DNA from: DASSUW01 sp963811895
Lineage (GTDB): Bacteria > Actinomycetota > Thermoleophilia > Solirubrobacterales > Solirubrobacteraceae
Length of the DNA stretch: 64,000 nucleotides
Direction of reading: 5' to 3'
Assembly: GCA_963811895.1 (NCBI GenBank)
Contig: CAWETE010000003.1
Location: 248,001 to 312,000 of the forward strand
Below, one piece after another: positions 25,379 to 34,223 of the stretch. Numbering within the stretch: the stretch's first letter is position 1; each line of letters begins with the position of its first letter. A program made the position numbers and the translations under genes. Below the pieces are notes generated by a model. It was not told the DNA's origin, did no database searches, and saw only the letters and a list, made by a program, of their open reading frames with translations.

Positions 25379-26326
25379 CTAGCCGGGTCGTTCAGGCAGA
25401 GCGAGGAAGGGCGACGCGGGGGCCGAAGCCGGGCGGAGCCAGGCAAGGGCTCCCGGTCGCTGGAAAACGAAGATCAGGAAGGCGAGCACGCCGAACAGCG
25501 CCATGGCGGCCGTGCCGGCGGGGCCGGTGCCGCCGGACGACGGCGAGGCGGGCTGCGTGACCGGGGCCTCGAAGCCGGCGAGCTCGCCGCTGACGCGCTC
25601 GAGCGTCTGGGTCGGGGCCTCGCGGGTGGCCGCGGCGTTCCGCCAGCCGCCGGAGGCGTTGCGCCGGAGCCCGTGGCCGGTCGCCGTGGCGGGCAGCGGC
25701 GCGCCGGCCGACGTGACGATGCCGCCGAGGCGCGTCGGCTCGCCGGTCGCCCCGTCGCGGCGCGGCGGGTCGAGCGTCAGCGTCGAGGCGATCGAGACGA
25801 GGTTCACGGCGGTGTCGGCGGCGGCGACGAGGCGCTTCGGGGCGCTGCCGACGGAGGCGGCCCGCTCGGGCGCCGTGCGGACGCCGTTGGCGGCGTGCTT
25901 GGAGGCGTCCCGGACGACGGCCGCGGCGTGCTTCGGGAGCTCGCTCTTGGCGGCCGTCTCGACCGCCGTCGCGGCGCCGTTGGAGGCGGTCTCGACTGCG
26001 GTTGCCGAATGGTTCGCGGCGGGCTGGGCGGCGACGGCGACGCGGGTCGAGGCGACCTCGACGGAGTCGGCGACCGCCGCACGGGCCTTGTGGACCCGTG
26101 CGGCGGGCCGCCCGGGGGAAGCGGCGGTTCGGACCGGGGACGATTCGATGGTCCGGACGACTGGTGCCGTCGCCTGCTGGACCGCAGTCACTGACGCAGC
26201 GACGCCCGCCACTGGACCGTTCGCATGCGCCGGTCCCGCCAACCAGACGGAAAGCACGCAAGCAACGGCGGCCAGCGCCATGATGTTGCCCCGCCATGGG
26301 CAGGCACGTCTTGCCTGTATCAACAT
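25379..26326 (-). CDS. Alanine-rich secreted or membrane-anchored protein of unknown function
   Basis: A 315-residue protein very rich in Ala, Thr and Val. The signal-like start is GNIMALAAVACVLSVWLAGP followed by AHA. A long low-complexity helical region with repeated AxxVETA-type units follows (SATAVETASNGAATAVETAA). There is a Pro/Ser/Gly-rich segment and then a single C-terminal membrane helix AMALFGVLAFLIFVFQRPGA. No known domain is recognised. It lies directly upstream of the LPXTG repeat gene on the same strand (81-bp gap) and the two may work together at the cell surface. ATG 26281 (MALAAV) is an alternative start nearer the signal peptide. Confidence 0.65.
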   Translation of the reverse strand: MLIQARRACPWRGNIMALAAVACVLSVWLAGPAHANGPVAGVAASVTAVQQATAPVVRTIESSPVRTAASPGRPAARVHKARAAVADSVEVASTRVAVAAQPAANHSATAVETASNGAATAVETAAKSELPKHAAAVVRDASKHAANGVRTAPERAASVGSAPKRLVAAADTAVNLVSIASTLTLDPPRRDGATGEPTRLGGIVTSAGAPLPATATGHGLRRNASGGWRNAAATREAPTQTLERVSGELAGFEAPVTQPASPSSGGTGPAGTAAMALFGVLAFLIFVFQRPGALAWLRPASAPASPFLALPERPG

Positions 26327-26370
26327 CTGCAGTTAGGGATGCCCGCTAACTGGTGAAGATAACCCGACAA

Positions 26371-26390
26371 GTAGTCTGAAATTCGACTAC
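26371..26390. promoter_or_regulatory. Small inverted repeat between relA and the alanine-rich gene
   Basis: GTAGTC-TGAAATTC-GACTAC is a 6-bp inverted repeat in an unusually AT-rich 90-bp gap downstream of relA and upstream of the alanine-rich secreted gene. It may be an operator or a weak hairpin. There is no further evidence. Confidence 0.3.
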
Positions 26391-26420
26391 ATGCCGGTAA
26401 GAAGCCCGGTCAGGCGGGGT

Positions 26421-28748
26421 TCAGCCGCCGCTCGGGGTGACGCGATAGGCGTCGAACACCGAGTCGATCGAGCGCAGGCGGTTGATCGCCGTCTTCAGCG
26501 CCTGGGTGTCCCCCACCTCGATCACGAAGCGGTTCTTGACCATCGGGTGCTGGACGCTGCAGTAGGCCTCGACGATGTTGATGCCGCCTTCGGCGAAGGT
26601 GCGCGAAAGGTCCTCGAGGAGGCGGTGGCGATCCCACGCGTCGACCTGGATCTCGACCTTGAACGAGGTCTCGTTCTCGCCGTCCCACGACACCGGGACG
26701 AAGCGCTCGGGGTCCTTGCGCAGCGCCTCCGCGTTCGGACAGTCCTCGCGGTGGATGGTGATGCCGCGGCCCAGCGACACGTAGCCGAGAATCGGGTCAC
26801 CGGACACCGGGCGACAGCACTTGGCGAGCCGCAGCGGGACATCGTCGACGCCCTCGACGCGGATGCCGAACTTGGACGACGGCGCCTCGGGCTTACGGCG
26901 TACGGTCGGCTTCAGCAGGTCCTCGGCGACCGAGGTCTCGGCCTCGGCGCTCTCCCCCTGCTTGAGCCGCTGGAGCACCTTGTTGACGACGACCTTGGGC
27001 GAGATCTTGGCGCCGCCGAGCGCGATGTAGAAGTCCTCGGCCTTGCGGAAGCCCATCTCGCGGATGACGTCGGCCAGCAGCGGCGAGCCGACGATCTTCT
27101 GGGCCGGCAGGCCGGCCTTGTTGAGGTGCTCCTGGAGCAGGTCGCGGCCGGTGTGCTCGGAGTCGTCGCGCGACTCGGCCTTGAACCACTGGCGGATCTT
27201 GTTGCGGGCACGGGTGGTCTTGACCAGCGCCAGCCAGTCGCGCGAGGGGCCGCGCTCGCGCTTGGCCGTGAGGATCTCGACGATGTCGCCCGAGTTGAGC
27301 TCGTAGTGCAGCGGGACGATCTTGCCGTTGACCTTGGCGCCCACGCAGCGGTGGCCGACGTCGGTGTGGATCTCGTACGCGAAGTCCAGCGGCGTGGCCC
27401 CGGCGGCGAGCGACTTGACCTCGCCCTTGGGCGTGAAGACGTAGACCTCGTCCTCCATCAGCTCGCCGCGCAGGTGCTCGGTGAACTCGCGCGGGTCGTC
27501 CTCGTCGGTCTCCCAGTCGAGCAGCGACTTGAGCCACTTGAGCTTGATGTCGGTCTGGTCGGCCGCCGCCTTGCCCTTGCCGCCCTCCTTGTAGCGCCAG
27601 TGCGCGGCGACCCCGTACTCGGCGGTGTCGTGCATGTCGCCGGTCCGGATCTGGATCTCCAGCGGCCTGCCCTCGGGCCCGATCACCGTCGTGTGGAGCG
27701 CCTGGTACATGTTGAACTTGGGCATGGCGATCATGTCCTTGAACCGCCCGGGCAGCGGCTTCCACAGCGAGTGGATCACGCCCACCGCGCCGTAGCAGTC
27801 CTTCACTGAGTCGACGATCACCCGCATCGCCGTGAGGTCGTAGATCTCGTTGAACTCACGGCCCTTGCGGGTCATCTTCGAGTAGATCGAGTAGAAGTGC
27901 TTGGCGCGGCCCGAGATCTGCGAGTTGATGCCGAGCGCCTCCAGCTCCTTGGCCAGGTAGCCGCCGGCGCGCGCCACGTAGTGCTCGCGCTCCTCGCGCT
28001 GCTGGTTGACCAGGCCCTTGATCTCCTGGTACTTGCGCGGATGCAGGGTCTGGAACGCCAGGTCCTCGAGCTCCCACTTGATGGCGTGGATGCCGAGACG
28101 GTGGGCCAGGGGCGCGTAGATCTCCAGCGTCTCCTTGGCCTTCTCGATCTGCTTCTGCTTGGCCATCGCCTCCAGCGTGCGCATGTTGTGCAGGCGGTCG
28201 GCGAGCTTGATGAGGATGACCCGGATGTCCGTGGCCATCGCGACCATCATCTTGCGGTAGTTCTCGGCCTGCGCCTCGTCGCGCGACTGGAACGTGATCC
28301 CGGTCAGCTTGGTCACGCCGTCGACCAGGCCAGCCACCTCGTCGCCGAACGCCTCGCGCACCTCGTCCAGGCTGGCCGAGGTGTCCTCCACCGTGTCGTG
28401 CAGCAGCGCGGCGCACAGCGTCTCGGTGTCGAGCCGCATGCCGGCGCAGATCTTGGCCACGCCGACCGGGTGGACGATGAAGTCCTCGCCGGAGCGGCGG
28501 CGCTGGTCGGCGTGGTGCTCGCAGGCGAACACGAACGCCTGCACGACCCGCTCGCGGTCGACCGCCTCGGCGACCTCGTCGGCATGCTCCTCGACGATCG
28601 CGAACAGGTCGGCGAGCAGCTCGCGCTCGAGCGCCGTGAGGTCCTCCGGGATGTCCGTGGCCGGGCCGTGGGCGTGCACGGCGCGGTCGACGGGCCGGTG
28701 GCCGGCGACCGCGACGGTCTCGTCGGATTCCAGCGCGCCGCCCGCCAT
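26421..28748 (-). CDS. relA: Bifunctional (p)ppGpp synthetase/hydrolase
   Basis: A 775-residue Rel protein with the full domain set. The HD hydrolase (~75-180) has the metal-binding ALLHDTVEDT. The synthetase (~245-385) has DLTAMRVIVD, YGAVGVIHSLWKPLPGRFKD and KFNMYQALHTTV. The TGS domain (~435-500) has VFTPKGEVKSLAAGATPLDF. A C-terminal ACT domain follows the zinc-finger-like CRPVSGDPI. It makes and degrades (p)ppGpp, setting the stringent response at the ribosome. Hydrolase and synthetase residues both look intact, consistent with the single Rel enzyme typical of actinobacteria. It follows recJ with a 38-base gap on the same strand, probably one operon. Confidence 0.96.
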   Translation of the reverse strand: MAGGALESDETVAVAGHRPVDRAVHAHGPATDIPEDLTALERELLADLFAIVEEHADEVAEAVDRERVVQAFVFACEHHADQRRRSGEDFIVHPVGVAKICAGMRLDTETLCAALLHDTVEDTSASLDEVREAFGDEVAGLVDGVTKLTGITFQSRDEAQAENYRKMMVAMATDIRVILIKLADRLHNMRTLEAMAKQKQIEKAKETLEIYAPLAHRLGIHAIKWELEDLAFQTLHPRKYQEIKGLVNQQREEREHYVARAGGYLAKELEALGINSQISGRAKHFYSIYSKMTRKGREFNEIYDLTAMRVIVDSVKDCYGAVGVIHSLWKPLPGRFKDMIAMPKFNMYQALHTTVIGPEGRPLEIQIRTGDMHDTAEYGVAAHWRYKEGGKGKAAADQTDIKLKWLKSLLDWETDEDDPREFTEHLRGELMEDEVYVFTPKGEVKSLAAGATPLDFAYEIHTDVGHRCVGAKVNGKIVPLHYELNSGDIVEILTAKRERGPSRDWLALVKTTRARNKIRQWFKAESRDDSEHTGRDLLQEHLNKAGLPAQKIVGSPLLADVIREMGFRKAEDFYIALGGAKISPKVVVNKVLQRLKQGESAEAETSVAEDLLKPTVRRKPEAPSSKFGIRVEGVDDVPLRLAKCCRPVSGDPILGYVSLGRGITIHREDCPNAEALRKDPERFVPVSWDGENETSFKVEIQVDAWDRHRLLEDLSRTFAEGGINIVEAYCSVQHPMVKNRFVIEVGDTQALKTAINRLRSIDSVFDAYRVTPSGG

Positions 28749-28786
28749 CGGCGGGTTGGCCCGCGGCTCTTCCTCCTGCGGAGGAA

Positions 28787-31219
28787 TCAGGCCGCTTGCC
28801 GTCGGGTCGTTTCGCTGGTCAGGTATGTGAGTCCGTCCTCGAGCCTCTGATGGTAGGCCCGGAAGGCCGGCGAGCGCTCGAGCGCGGTGCGCGCGGGCGC
28901 CTCGGCGATCCGAAGGGCCGGCCCCTCACGATCGAGGACCACCAGGTCGAGCTCGGAGAGGACCCGCACCAGGCGCCCCGCGAGCGCGGCGGACCTCGGC
29001 TGCGGACCCTCGCCCCGAAGCACGGCCTCGAGGGCCTCGCCGCGGACGGTCCCCGCTCCGCGCAGCGCGCGGTAGAGGGTCGTCAGCGGTTCGCGCAGGG
29101 CGAAATCCCACTCATGTATGCGTTGGGCAAAGCGTAGCTCAGGCTCGCCCCACGCCAGATGGGCTTTCGGGCCTCCGGACGGACGTTCGAGCAGGCCCAG
29201 CAGGCGGGCGCTCGAGGGTGGATCGACGGCGACGAGATGGGAATACGGCGCGGCGAGCTCCGGGTCATCCTCGAGCGCCGCCCACGAGCACACGGCGAAC
29301 CCGCCCACGCGGCCGCGCAGGGCGCGTGCCCGATGCGGCGCGTGGGCCACGACGGCGAGCACCGGCTCGCCGGTGGCGACGAGGTCGGCCAGCAGGCCGG
29401 CGATGCCGGAGTGGCGGGCGTCGCGGGCGGCCGGCGCGAAGGCGTGGCCGGCCCGCGCGGCCGCGAGGTCGCGGGCGAGCTCGCGCTCGAGGCCGTCGGC
29501 GAAGCCGGGCTCGCCGAGCACGTCGATCGGAGCTCCCGCCGGCCGGGCGTGCCGGAGCACGAGACGCGGCTCGACGGAGCCGTTCCAGCGGTTCGCCTCC
29601 AGCCGCACGGCGACGTCGACGGGCTCGCCGGCCGCGGCGGGCAAACGATTGCCCTTGCCGAACTGGACGCAGCGGGAGCGCGCGCCGCCCGCCTGCAGGG
29701 TGAAGGCCACGTGGCGCCCCTCGCCCAGCGCCCGCGGGTCGGCGAGCTCGGCGGCGGGGACCATCAGGGAGACGGCGGGATTGCCCTGCCCGAACGGCGC
29801 CATGCGCTCGAGCTCCTCGGCCAGGCCCAGCGTCAGCGTGTCGCCCGCCACCACGGCGTCTATCCGGCACTGGGGCACCAGGTCGTCCGGCGTCAGGACC
29901 TCGGCGGCATGGGCGGCGAAGCGCTCGCGGAAGCCGTCTATCCGGTCGCGCGCGATGGTCAGGCCTGCCGCCGCCCGGTGGCCGCCGTAGCGGTCGAGGT
30001 GCCAGGACGCGGCGGTCAGGCCGCCCAGGAGGTCGAAGGCCGGGATCGAGCGGCCCGAGCCCGTGCCCTCGGGGCCGTCGAGGGCGATCAGCACCGCCGG
30101 CCGGTGGTGGCGCTCGGCGATCCGGGCCGCCACGATGCCGATCACGCCCGGATGCCAGTCCTCGGCGGCGAGCACGTACGCCGGGGCGGGGCCCTGCTCG
30201 GCCACCTGCGCCTCGGCGGCGAACAGGATCCGCGTCTCCACGTCGCGGCGCTCGGTGTTCACCGCGTCGAGCTCGGCGGCGATGGCGCGGGCGCGATCGG
30301 CGTCCTCGGTCAGCAGCAGCTCGAGGCCCGCGTCGGCCCGGTGCAGGCGCCCTGCCGCGTTGATGCGGGGGGCGAGCCGGAAGCCGATCGAGGTCGCGTC
30401 CAGCAGCCCCGGGTCGACGCGCGCGACCGTCATCAGCGCGCGCAGGCCGGGCTTGCGGGTTCCGGCCAGCGCCCGCAGCCCTTCGCGCACCAGGCGCCGG
30501 TTCTCGCCCAGCAGGGGCACGACGTCGGCCACGGTGGCGAGCGCCACCAGATCCAGGTCCTCGTCCGCGGCCGCCGGGTCCTCCCCCGCCGCCTCGAGCA
30601 GCGCCTGGGCGAGCTTGTAGGCCACGCCGGTGGCGCACAGCTCGGCGCACGGGTGGCCGCCGACGGCGGGATGCACGATCGGCGCGTCGGGCAGCCGCCC
30701 GTCCGCGCGCGGGGCGTGGTGGTCGGTCACCACGACGTCCATCCCGGCAGCGCGCGCCGCGGCGACCTCCTCGACGGCGGTGATCGCGCAGTCGACGGTG
30801 ACCAGCAGGTCGGTCCCGCGCTCGGCGAGCCGCGCGACGGTGGCGGCGGCCAGCCCGTAGCCGTCGTCTATCCGGCTCGGCAGGTACCAGTCGACGTCCG
30901 CGCCGAGCGTGCGCAGCGCCCGCACGAGCACGGCCGTGGCCGCCACCCCGTCGACGTCGTAGTCGCCGTGCACGGTGATCCGGGAGCGACGGCCGACGTG
31001 GCCGAGGATGTGCCGCGCGGCCTCGCGCAGCCCGCCGAACGCGTCGAGCGGGTGCGCCTCGGCGGCCGCCAGGAACGCCCGCGCCTCCCCCTCCTCGCCG
31101 AGCCCGCGGCGCACCAGCACCTGCGCGAGCACGTGCGAGACGCCCAGCGCGGCGGACAGCCGCTCGGCGGCCGCGTAGTCGTACGGCGTGACGGTGAAGC
31201 GCGCATCGATCCCTGGCAC
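28787..31219 (-). CDS. recJ: Single-stranded-DNA-specific exonuclease RecJ
   Basis: An 810-residue DHH-family nuclease. Catalytic motifs include ITVHGDYDVDGVAATAVLVR (~80), VTDHHAPRADG (~168) and later DHHA1-domain sequence ASWHLDRYGGHRAAAGL with the GG-H motif. It degrades single-stranded DNA 5' to 3' in recombination and base-excision repair. The C-terminal ~230 residues are an actinobacterial extension with no assigned role. GTG 31219 is chosen because it gives the expected N-terminus VPGIDARFTVTPYDYAAAER. Upstream in-frame starts would add a long arginine-rich segment from non-coding sequence. Confidence 0.95.
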   Translation of the reverse strand: MPGIDARFTVTPYDYAAAERLSAALGVSHVLAQVLVRRGLGEEGEARAFLAAAEAHPLDAFGGLREAARHILGHVGRRSRITVHGDYDVDGVAATAVLVRALRTLGADVDWYLPSRIDDGYGLAAATVARLAERGTDLLVTVDCAITAVEEVAAARAAGMDVVVTDHHAPRADGRLPDAPIVHPAVGGHPCAELCATGVAYKLAQALLEAAGEDPAAADEDLDLVALATVADVVPLLGENRRLVREGLRALAGTRKPGLRALMTVARVDPGLLDATSIGFRLAPRINAAGRLHRADAGLELLLTEDADRARAIAAELDAVNTERRDVETRILFAAEAQVAEQGPAPAYVLAAEDWHPGVIGIVAARIAERHHRPAVLIALDGPEGTGSGRSIPAFDLLGGLTAASWHLDRYGGHRAAAGLTIARDRIDGFRERFAAHAAEVLTPDDLVPQCRIDAVVAGDTLTLGLAEELERMAPFGQGNPAVSLMVPAAELADPRALGEGRHVAFTLQAGGARSRCVQFGKGNRLPAAAGEPVDVAVRLEANRWNGSVEPRLVLRHARPAGAPIDVLGEPGFADGLERELARDLAAARAGHAFAPAARDARHSGIAGLLADLVATGEPVLAVVAHAPHRARALRGRVGGFAVCSWAALEDDPELAAPYSHLVAVDPPSSARLLGLLERPSGGPKAHLAWGEPELRFAQRIHEWDFALREPLTTLYRALRGAGTVRGEALEAVLRGEGPQPRSAALAGRLVRVLSELDLVVLDREGPALRIAEAPARTALERSPAFRAYHQRLEDGLTYLTSETTRRQAA

Positions 31220-31316
31220 GGTCGCCGGAGCGTACGTTCGCCTCCCGACGGAACCGCGTGACGAAGCCGCTACCCGGGTACACGATGCTCGGGATTCTCG
31301 AGCGGAGGTACGGGAG

Positions 31317-32267
31317 ATGGCAGGGACAGCGCGAGTGCGGGGTTTGACGGCCATCTCGGCGCTCGCCCTCGCGAGCCTCGCGGGCTGCGGCGGCGATCCG
31401 GAGCCGACCGCCGAGGAGGTCAAGGCGGCGAAGTCGAAGTGGGTCCAGCGGGTCGACGCGTCGTGCCGCAAGGCCAACGACGCCATCGCCGACCGCGGCT
31501 GGCCGGTCAACCTGGTCGATCTCGACCGCCTCGTGGTGCGCGGGATCGACGACGCACAGGCGGCGATCAAGTCGATCTCCGGCCAGAAGGTGCCCGAGGG
31601 CGCCGGCCCGAAGCCCGCCGCGTTCGTGAAGGAGCTGGAGGCGCTCGGGCCTGAGCTCGACAAGCTCTCGGAGGCCAGCGAGGACCTCGAGCCGGCCGAG
31701 CTGGTCAAGGCCGCCGAGGCGCTCAAGCCGCGCCTGGCCGCGATCGAGAAGTCGGCCGAGGAGGCCGGGCTGAGCGACTGCATGAGCCACGACGAGCGCT
31801 TCTTCGTCCCCGACGCCGTGCGGGCGCCCGTCTTCGCCGAGCAGCTCGCGCGGCTCGACAAGCGGCTCCTGCGCCGGATCAAGGACGTCGACTTCGCCGC
31901 CGCCGACTCGCTCGGCGAGCTCGCGGTGGCCTTCCGCGACTACAGCGAGGTGGTCGACTCCGCGGTGGACGGCATCGACCGGCTCGACCCGCCGCAATGG
32001 GCGGCGGACCAGGTCGGCAACTACCAGATCGCGCTGCGCGATCTGCAGTCGGTGAGCCAGAAGTACACGGCCATGCTGGTGGCCGACAAGGACAAGGCGC
32101 TGGGCACGGTGGACCCGGGCAAGTACCTGCGGGTGGAGAAGCAGCTCCGCGGGACGGCCAGGGCCGAGGCCAAGTCGCGCCGCAAGATGCTGAAGGCGGT
32201 CGGCGCCGGGCCGACGATGGTCCCCGACGAGGAAGCGCCCGAGTCCGACAGCGAGCAGCAGTCCTAG
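31317..32267 (+). CDS. Helical lipoprotein of unknown function
   Basis: A 316-residue protein with lipobox SLAGCGGDP after a short basic and hydrophobic start. The mature part is helical and charged (KWVQRVDASCRKANDAIADR, LEALGPELDKLSEASEDLEP), with two conserved-looking cysteines. It is a type seen widely in Solirubrobacterales-like genomes without known function. GGAGG at 31304-31308 is eight bases before ATG 31317. Its stop and that of the convergent sugar kinase share CTAG at 32264-32267. Confidence 0.8.
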   Translation: MAGTARVRGLTAISALALASLAGCGGDPEPTAEEVKAAKSKWVQRVDASCRKANDAIADRGWPVNLVDLDRLVVRGIDDAQAAIKSISGQKVPEGAGPKPAAFVKELEALGPELDKLSEASEDLEPAELVKAAEALKPRLAAIEKSAEEAGLSDCMSHDERFFVPDAVRAPVFAEQLARLDKRLLRRIKDVDFAAADSLGELAVAFRDYSEVVDSAVDGIDRLDPPQWAADQVGNYQIALRDLQSVSQKYTAMLVADKDKALGTVDPGKYLRVEKQLRGTARAEAKSRRKMLKAVGAGPTMVPDEEAPESDSEQQS

Positions 32268-33139
32268 CCGGGGAAGACGTCGCGGCGCCGGGGCAGGGTC
32301 TCCCAGTCGCCGGTGCCGCGCAGCGCCCAGGCCGCGACCGCGTGCGCCGCCTCGACGGCGGCGCGCGGCGGCCGGCCCCGTAGCAGCCCGTAGGCGAACC
32401 CGGCGGCGAAGGCGTCGCCGGCCCCGATCTCGTCGATCACCGTCTCGCGACCCGGCGCCGGAACCTCGATCCGCTCGCCCACGAGGACCGCGGCGCCCGC
32501 CGTCCGGACGACCGCCTGCGGCAGGTCCGCCGTGCCGAGCGCCGAGGCCTCCTCGGCGCCGCACAGGTACCAGTCGACGTGCTCGAGCACGGGCTCCATG
32601 GCGGCGGCCGCTGCCGCCGGGCCCTCCCACAGCGCGGGGCGGTAGTTGGGATCGAACGTGACGATCGCGCCGGTCTGCCGCGCCCGCCGCGCGACATCCA
32701 GCACCATCGCCCGCGGTCCCTCCCCCAGCGCCATCGTGATCCCCGTGAGGTGGACGAGCGAGGCGCCCTCCAGCGCCTCGTCCGGGACGTCGGCGGGCTC
32801 CATCCCGCTCGCCGCCGACCCGCGCCGGTGGTAGGCGACCGAGGTCCGGCCGTCCGCGCGCCACTTGTAGAACAGCCCGGTCGGCGCGTCGTCCTCCGTG
32901 CGGACCCACCGCACGTCGACGCCCTCGGCCTGCAGCGTCTCGTGGATCAGCACCCCGAGCCGGTCGGCGCCGAGCCGCGAGATCCACGCGACCGGCACCT
33001 CCAGGCGCGCGAGCGCGATCGCGAAGTTCGACTCCGCGCCCGCGAACCGCAGTTGCAGCCGGTCGCCGAGCTCCAGCTCGCCCTCCCGCTCGGGATCGAG
33101 GAGTGCCATCGTCTCGCCGGCGGTGACGACGCGGGTCAC
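32264..33139 (-). CDS. PfkB-family sugar kinase, probably 2-keto-3-deoxygluconate kinase
   Basis: A 291-residue ribokinase-like enzyme. The start VTAGETMALLDPEREGELEL, the substrate region GAESNFAIALARLEVPVAWI and the catalytic DEIGAGDAFAAGFAYGLL (anion hole and catalytic Asp) are intact. The GETM-L start and the neighbouring aldolase-like gene point to 2-keto-3-deoxygluconate. Phosphorylation gives KDPG for cleavage to pyruvate and glyceraldehyde-3-phosphate. The GTG start overlaps the stop of the aldolase-like gene (GTGA at 33136-33139), so they are a coupled pair. Confidence 0.85.
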   Translation of the reverse strand: MTRVVTAGETMALLDPEREGELELGDRLQLRFAGAESNFAIALARLEVPVAWISRLGADRLGVLIHETLQAEGVDVRWVRTEDDAPTGLFYKWRADGRTSVAYHRRGSAASGMEPADVPDEALEGASLVHLTGITMALGEGPRAMVLDVARRARQTGAIVTFDPNYRPALWEGPAAAAAAMEPVLEHVDWYLCGAEEASALGTADLPQAVVRTAGAAVLVGERIEVPAPGRETVIDEIGAGDAFAAGFAYGLLRGRPPRAAVEAAHAVAAWALRGTGDWETLPRRRDVFPG

Positions 33140-33951
33140 CCGAACGGCGCCCGGGGAGCGGCGGGGTAGTCGACCCCGCGCTCGGCGAGCCGCTCGCGGA
33201 CCCGCTGCTTGACGCCCGGCACCGTGCCCTCGGCCTTGACCTGCTTCTTCAGCGCCGAGATCTCCTCGTGCAGCTCCGTGACGTCGTCGCCCGCCGCCAG
33301 CGCCTCGCGCAGCGCGACGAACAGCTCCGGCCGGCAGTTCGAGAGCCCGTTGATCGAGCCGGCCGCCCCGGCGGCCACCGACTCGACGATGAGCGGCTCG
33401 GTGCCCGTGTAGACCTCGAACGAGGCGTCGACGGCCGCCAGATACTGCAGCTGGCGCTCGAGGTCGCCCGTGGAGTCCTTCATGCCCGCGAACCCGGCCC
33501 GCGCCAGCTCGCCGGCGAGCTCCGGCGAGAGGTCGTTCACGGTGCGGGGAGGGATGTTGTAGAGGAAGGCCGGCGCATCGCCGGCCGCCTCCAGCAGCGC
33601 GAGGAAGTGCCCGCGGACCTGCTCCGGCGTCACCGGATAGAACCACGGCACGTAAGCCGCCACGCCGTGCGCGCCGGCTTCCAGCGCCCGCCGGGCGAGC
33701 GCCACGGTCGCCCCCGTGCTCGGGCGGCCGACCTGCACGATCACGCGCAGCGAGCCGGCGGCGGCCGCCGCGCGTGCGGCGAGCGCCTCGACCTCGTCGT
33801 ACTCCAGCAGCACGCCCTCGCCGGTCGTGCCGGCCACGAACAGGCCGTCGAGGCCCACCTCGTCCAGCCAGCGCACGTGGGCCTCGAAGGCGTCGAGATC
33901 CGGGCCGCCGTCCTCCCCGAACGGCGTCGTGATGGCCGCCAGGACCTGCAC
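33136..33951 (-). CDS. DapA-superfamily aldolase, probably KDG/KDPG aldolase
   Basis: A 271-residue TIM-barrel class I aldolase. GLDGLFVAGTTGEGVLLEYD is the pyruvate-binding region. YNIPPRTVNDLSPE carries the conserved Tyr. FAGMKDSTGDLER carries the Schiff-base Lys. The family includes dihydrodipicolinate synthase, N-acetylneuraminate lyase and KD(P)G aldolase. Coupling to a KDG-kinase-like gene makes the last most likely. GTG 33951 shares one base with the stop of the upstream membrane protein gene. Confidence 0.85.
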   Translation of the reverse strand: MQVLAAITTPFGEDGGPDLDAFEAHVRWLDEVGLDGLFVAGTTGEGVLLEYDEVEALAARAAAAAGSLRVIVQVGRPSTGATVALARRALEAGAHGVAAYVPWFYPVTPEQVRGHFLALLEAAGDAPAFLYNIPPRTVNDLSPELAGELARAGFAGMKDSTGDLERQLQYLAAVDASFEVYTGTEPLIVESVAAGAAGSINGLSNCRPELFVALREALAAGDDVTELHEEISALKKQVKAEGTVPGVKQRVRERLAERGVDYPAAPRAPFG

Positions 33952-34223
33952 TAGTAGGCGGGGTGCGCGCGCTCCTGGCGCAGGCCGATCCAGTAGATGA
34001 AGCCCATGCCGAGCAGCGCGCCGGGGATCGCCTCGAGGGCCGTGAGCAGGTCGGTGTCGCTCTGGCCGGGGACCGTGAAGCCGTGGATCACGAAGCCGAA
34101 GATCATCGAGCCGAGGACCGCGCCGAGGAAGGCGCCGACGATCCCGGCCCAGAAGTGGTCGGGCAGGAAGATCGTGAAGTGCCAGAGGGCGAGGCCCATC
34201 ATGACCCAGACGAGCGCGGCCAT
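33951..34223 (-). CDS. Small three-helix membrane protein
   Basis: A 90-residue protein with membrane helices LVWVMMGLALWHFTIFLP, WAGIVGAFLGAVLGSMIFGF and LLTALEAIPGALLGMGFIYW. The glycine-rich middle helix recalls small stress-response membrane proteins, but no family can be fixed. The ATG overlaps the secDF stop by one base (TGATG) and its own stop overlaps the next start (TAGTG). It is therefore tightly co-translated with SecDF and could be an accessory of the translocon or simply a passenger. Confidence 0.75.
   Translation of the reverse strand: MAALVWVMMGLALWHFTIFLPDHFWAGIVGAFLGAVLGSMIFGFVIHGFTVPGQSDTDLLTALEAIPGALLGMGFIYWIGLRQERAHPAY

Noticed and set aside
26327..26420. Possible riboswitch in the AT-rich gap before the alanine-rich surface gene
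   Set aside because: I could not match it to any known riboswitch core. Only a short inverted repeat is visible.
31271..31280. TACCCGGGTA palindrome between recJ and the lipoprotein gene
   Set aside because: It is too short to call an operator by itself in such GC-rich DNA, with no regulator or promoter geometry around it.
31220..31882. N-terminal extension of recJ to 31882
   Set aside because: The extra sequence is antisense to the lipoprotein gene and rich in Ser/Arg. RecJ normally begins near GTG 31219.
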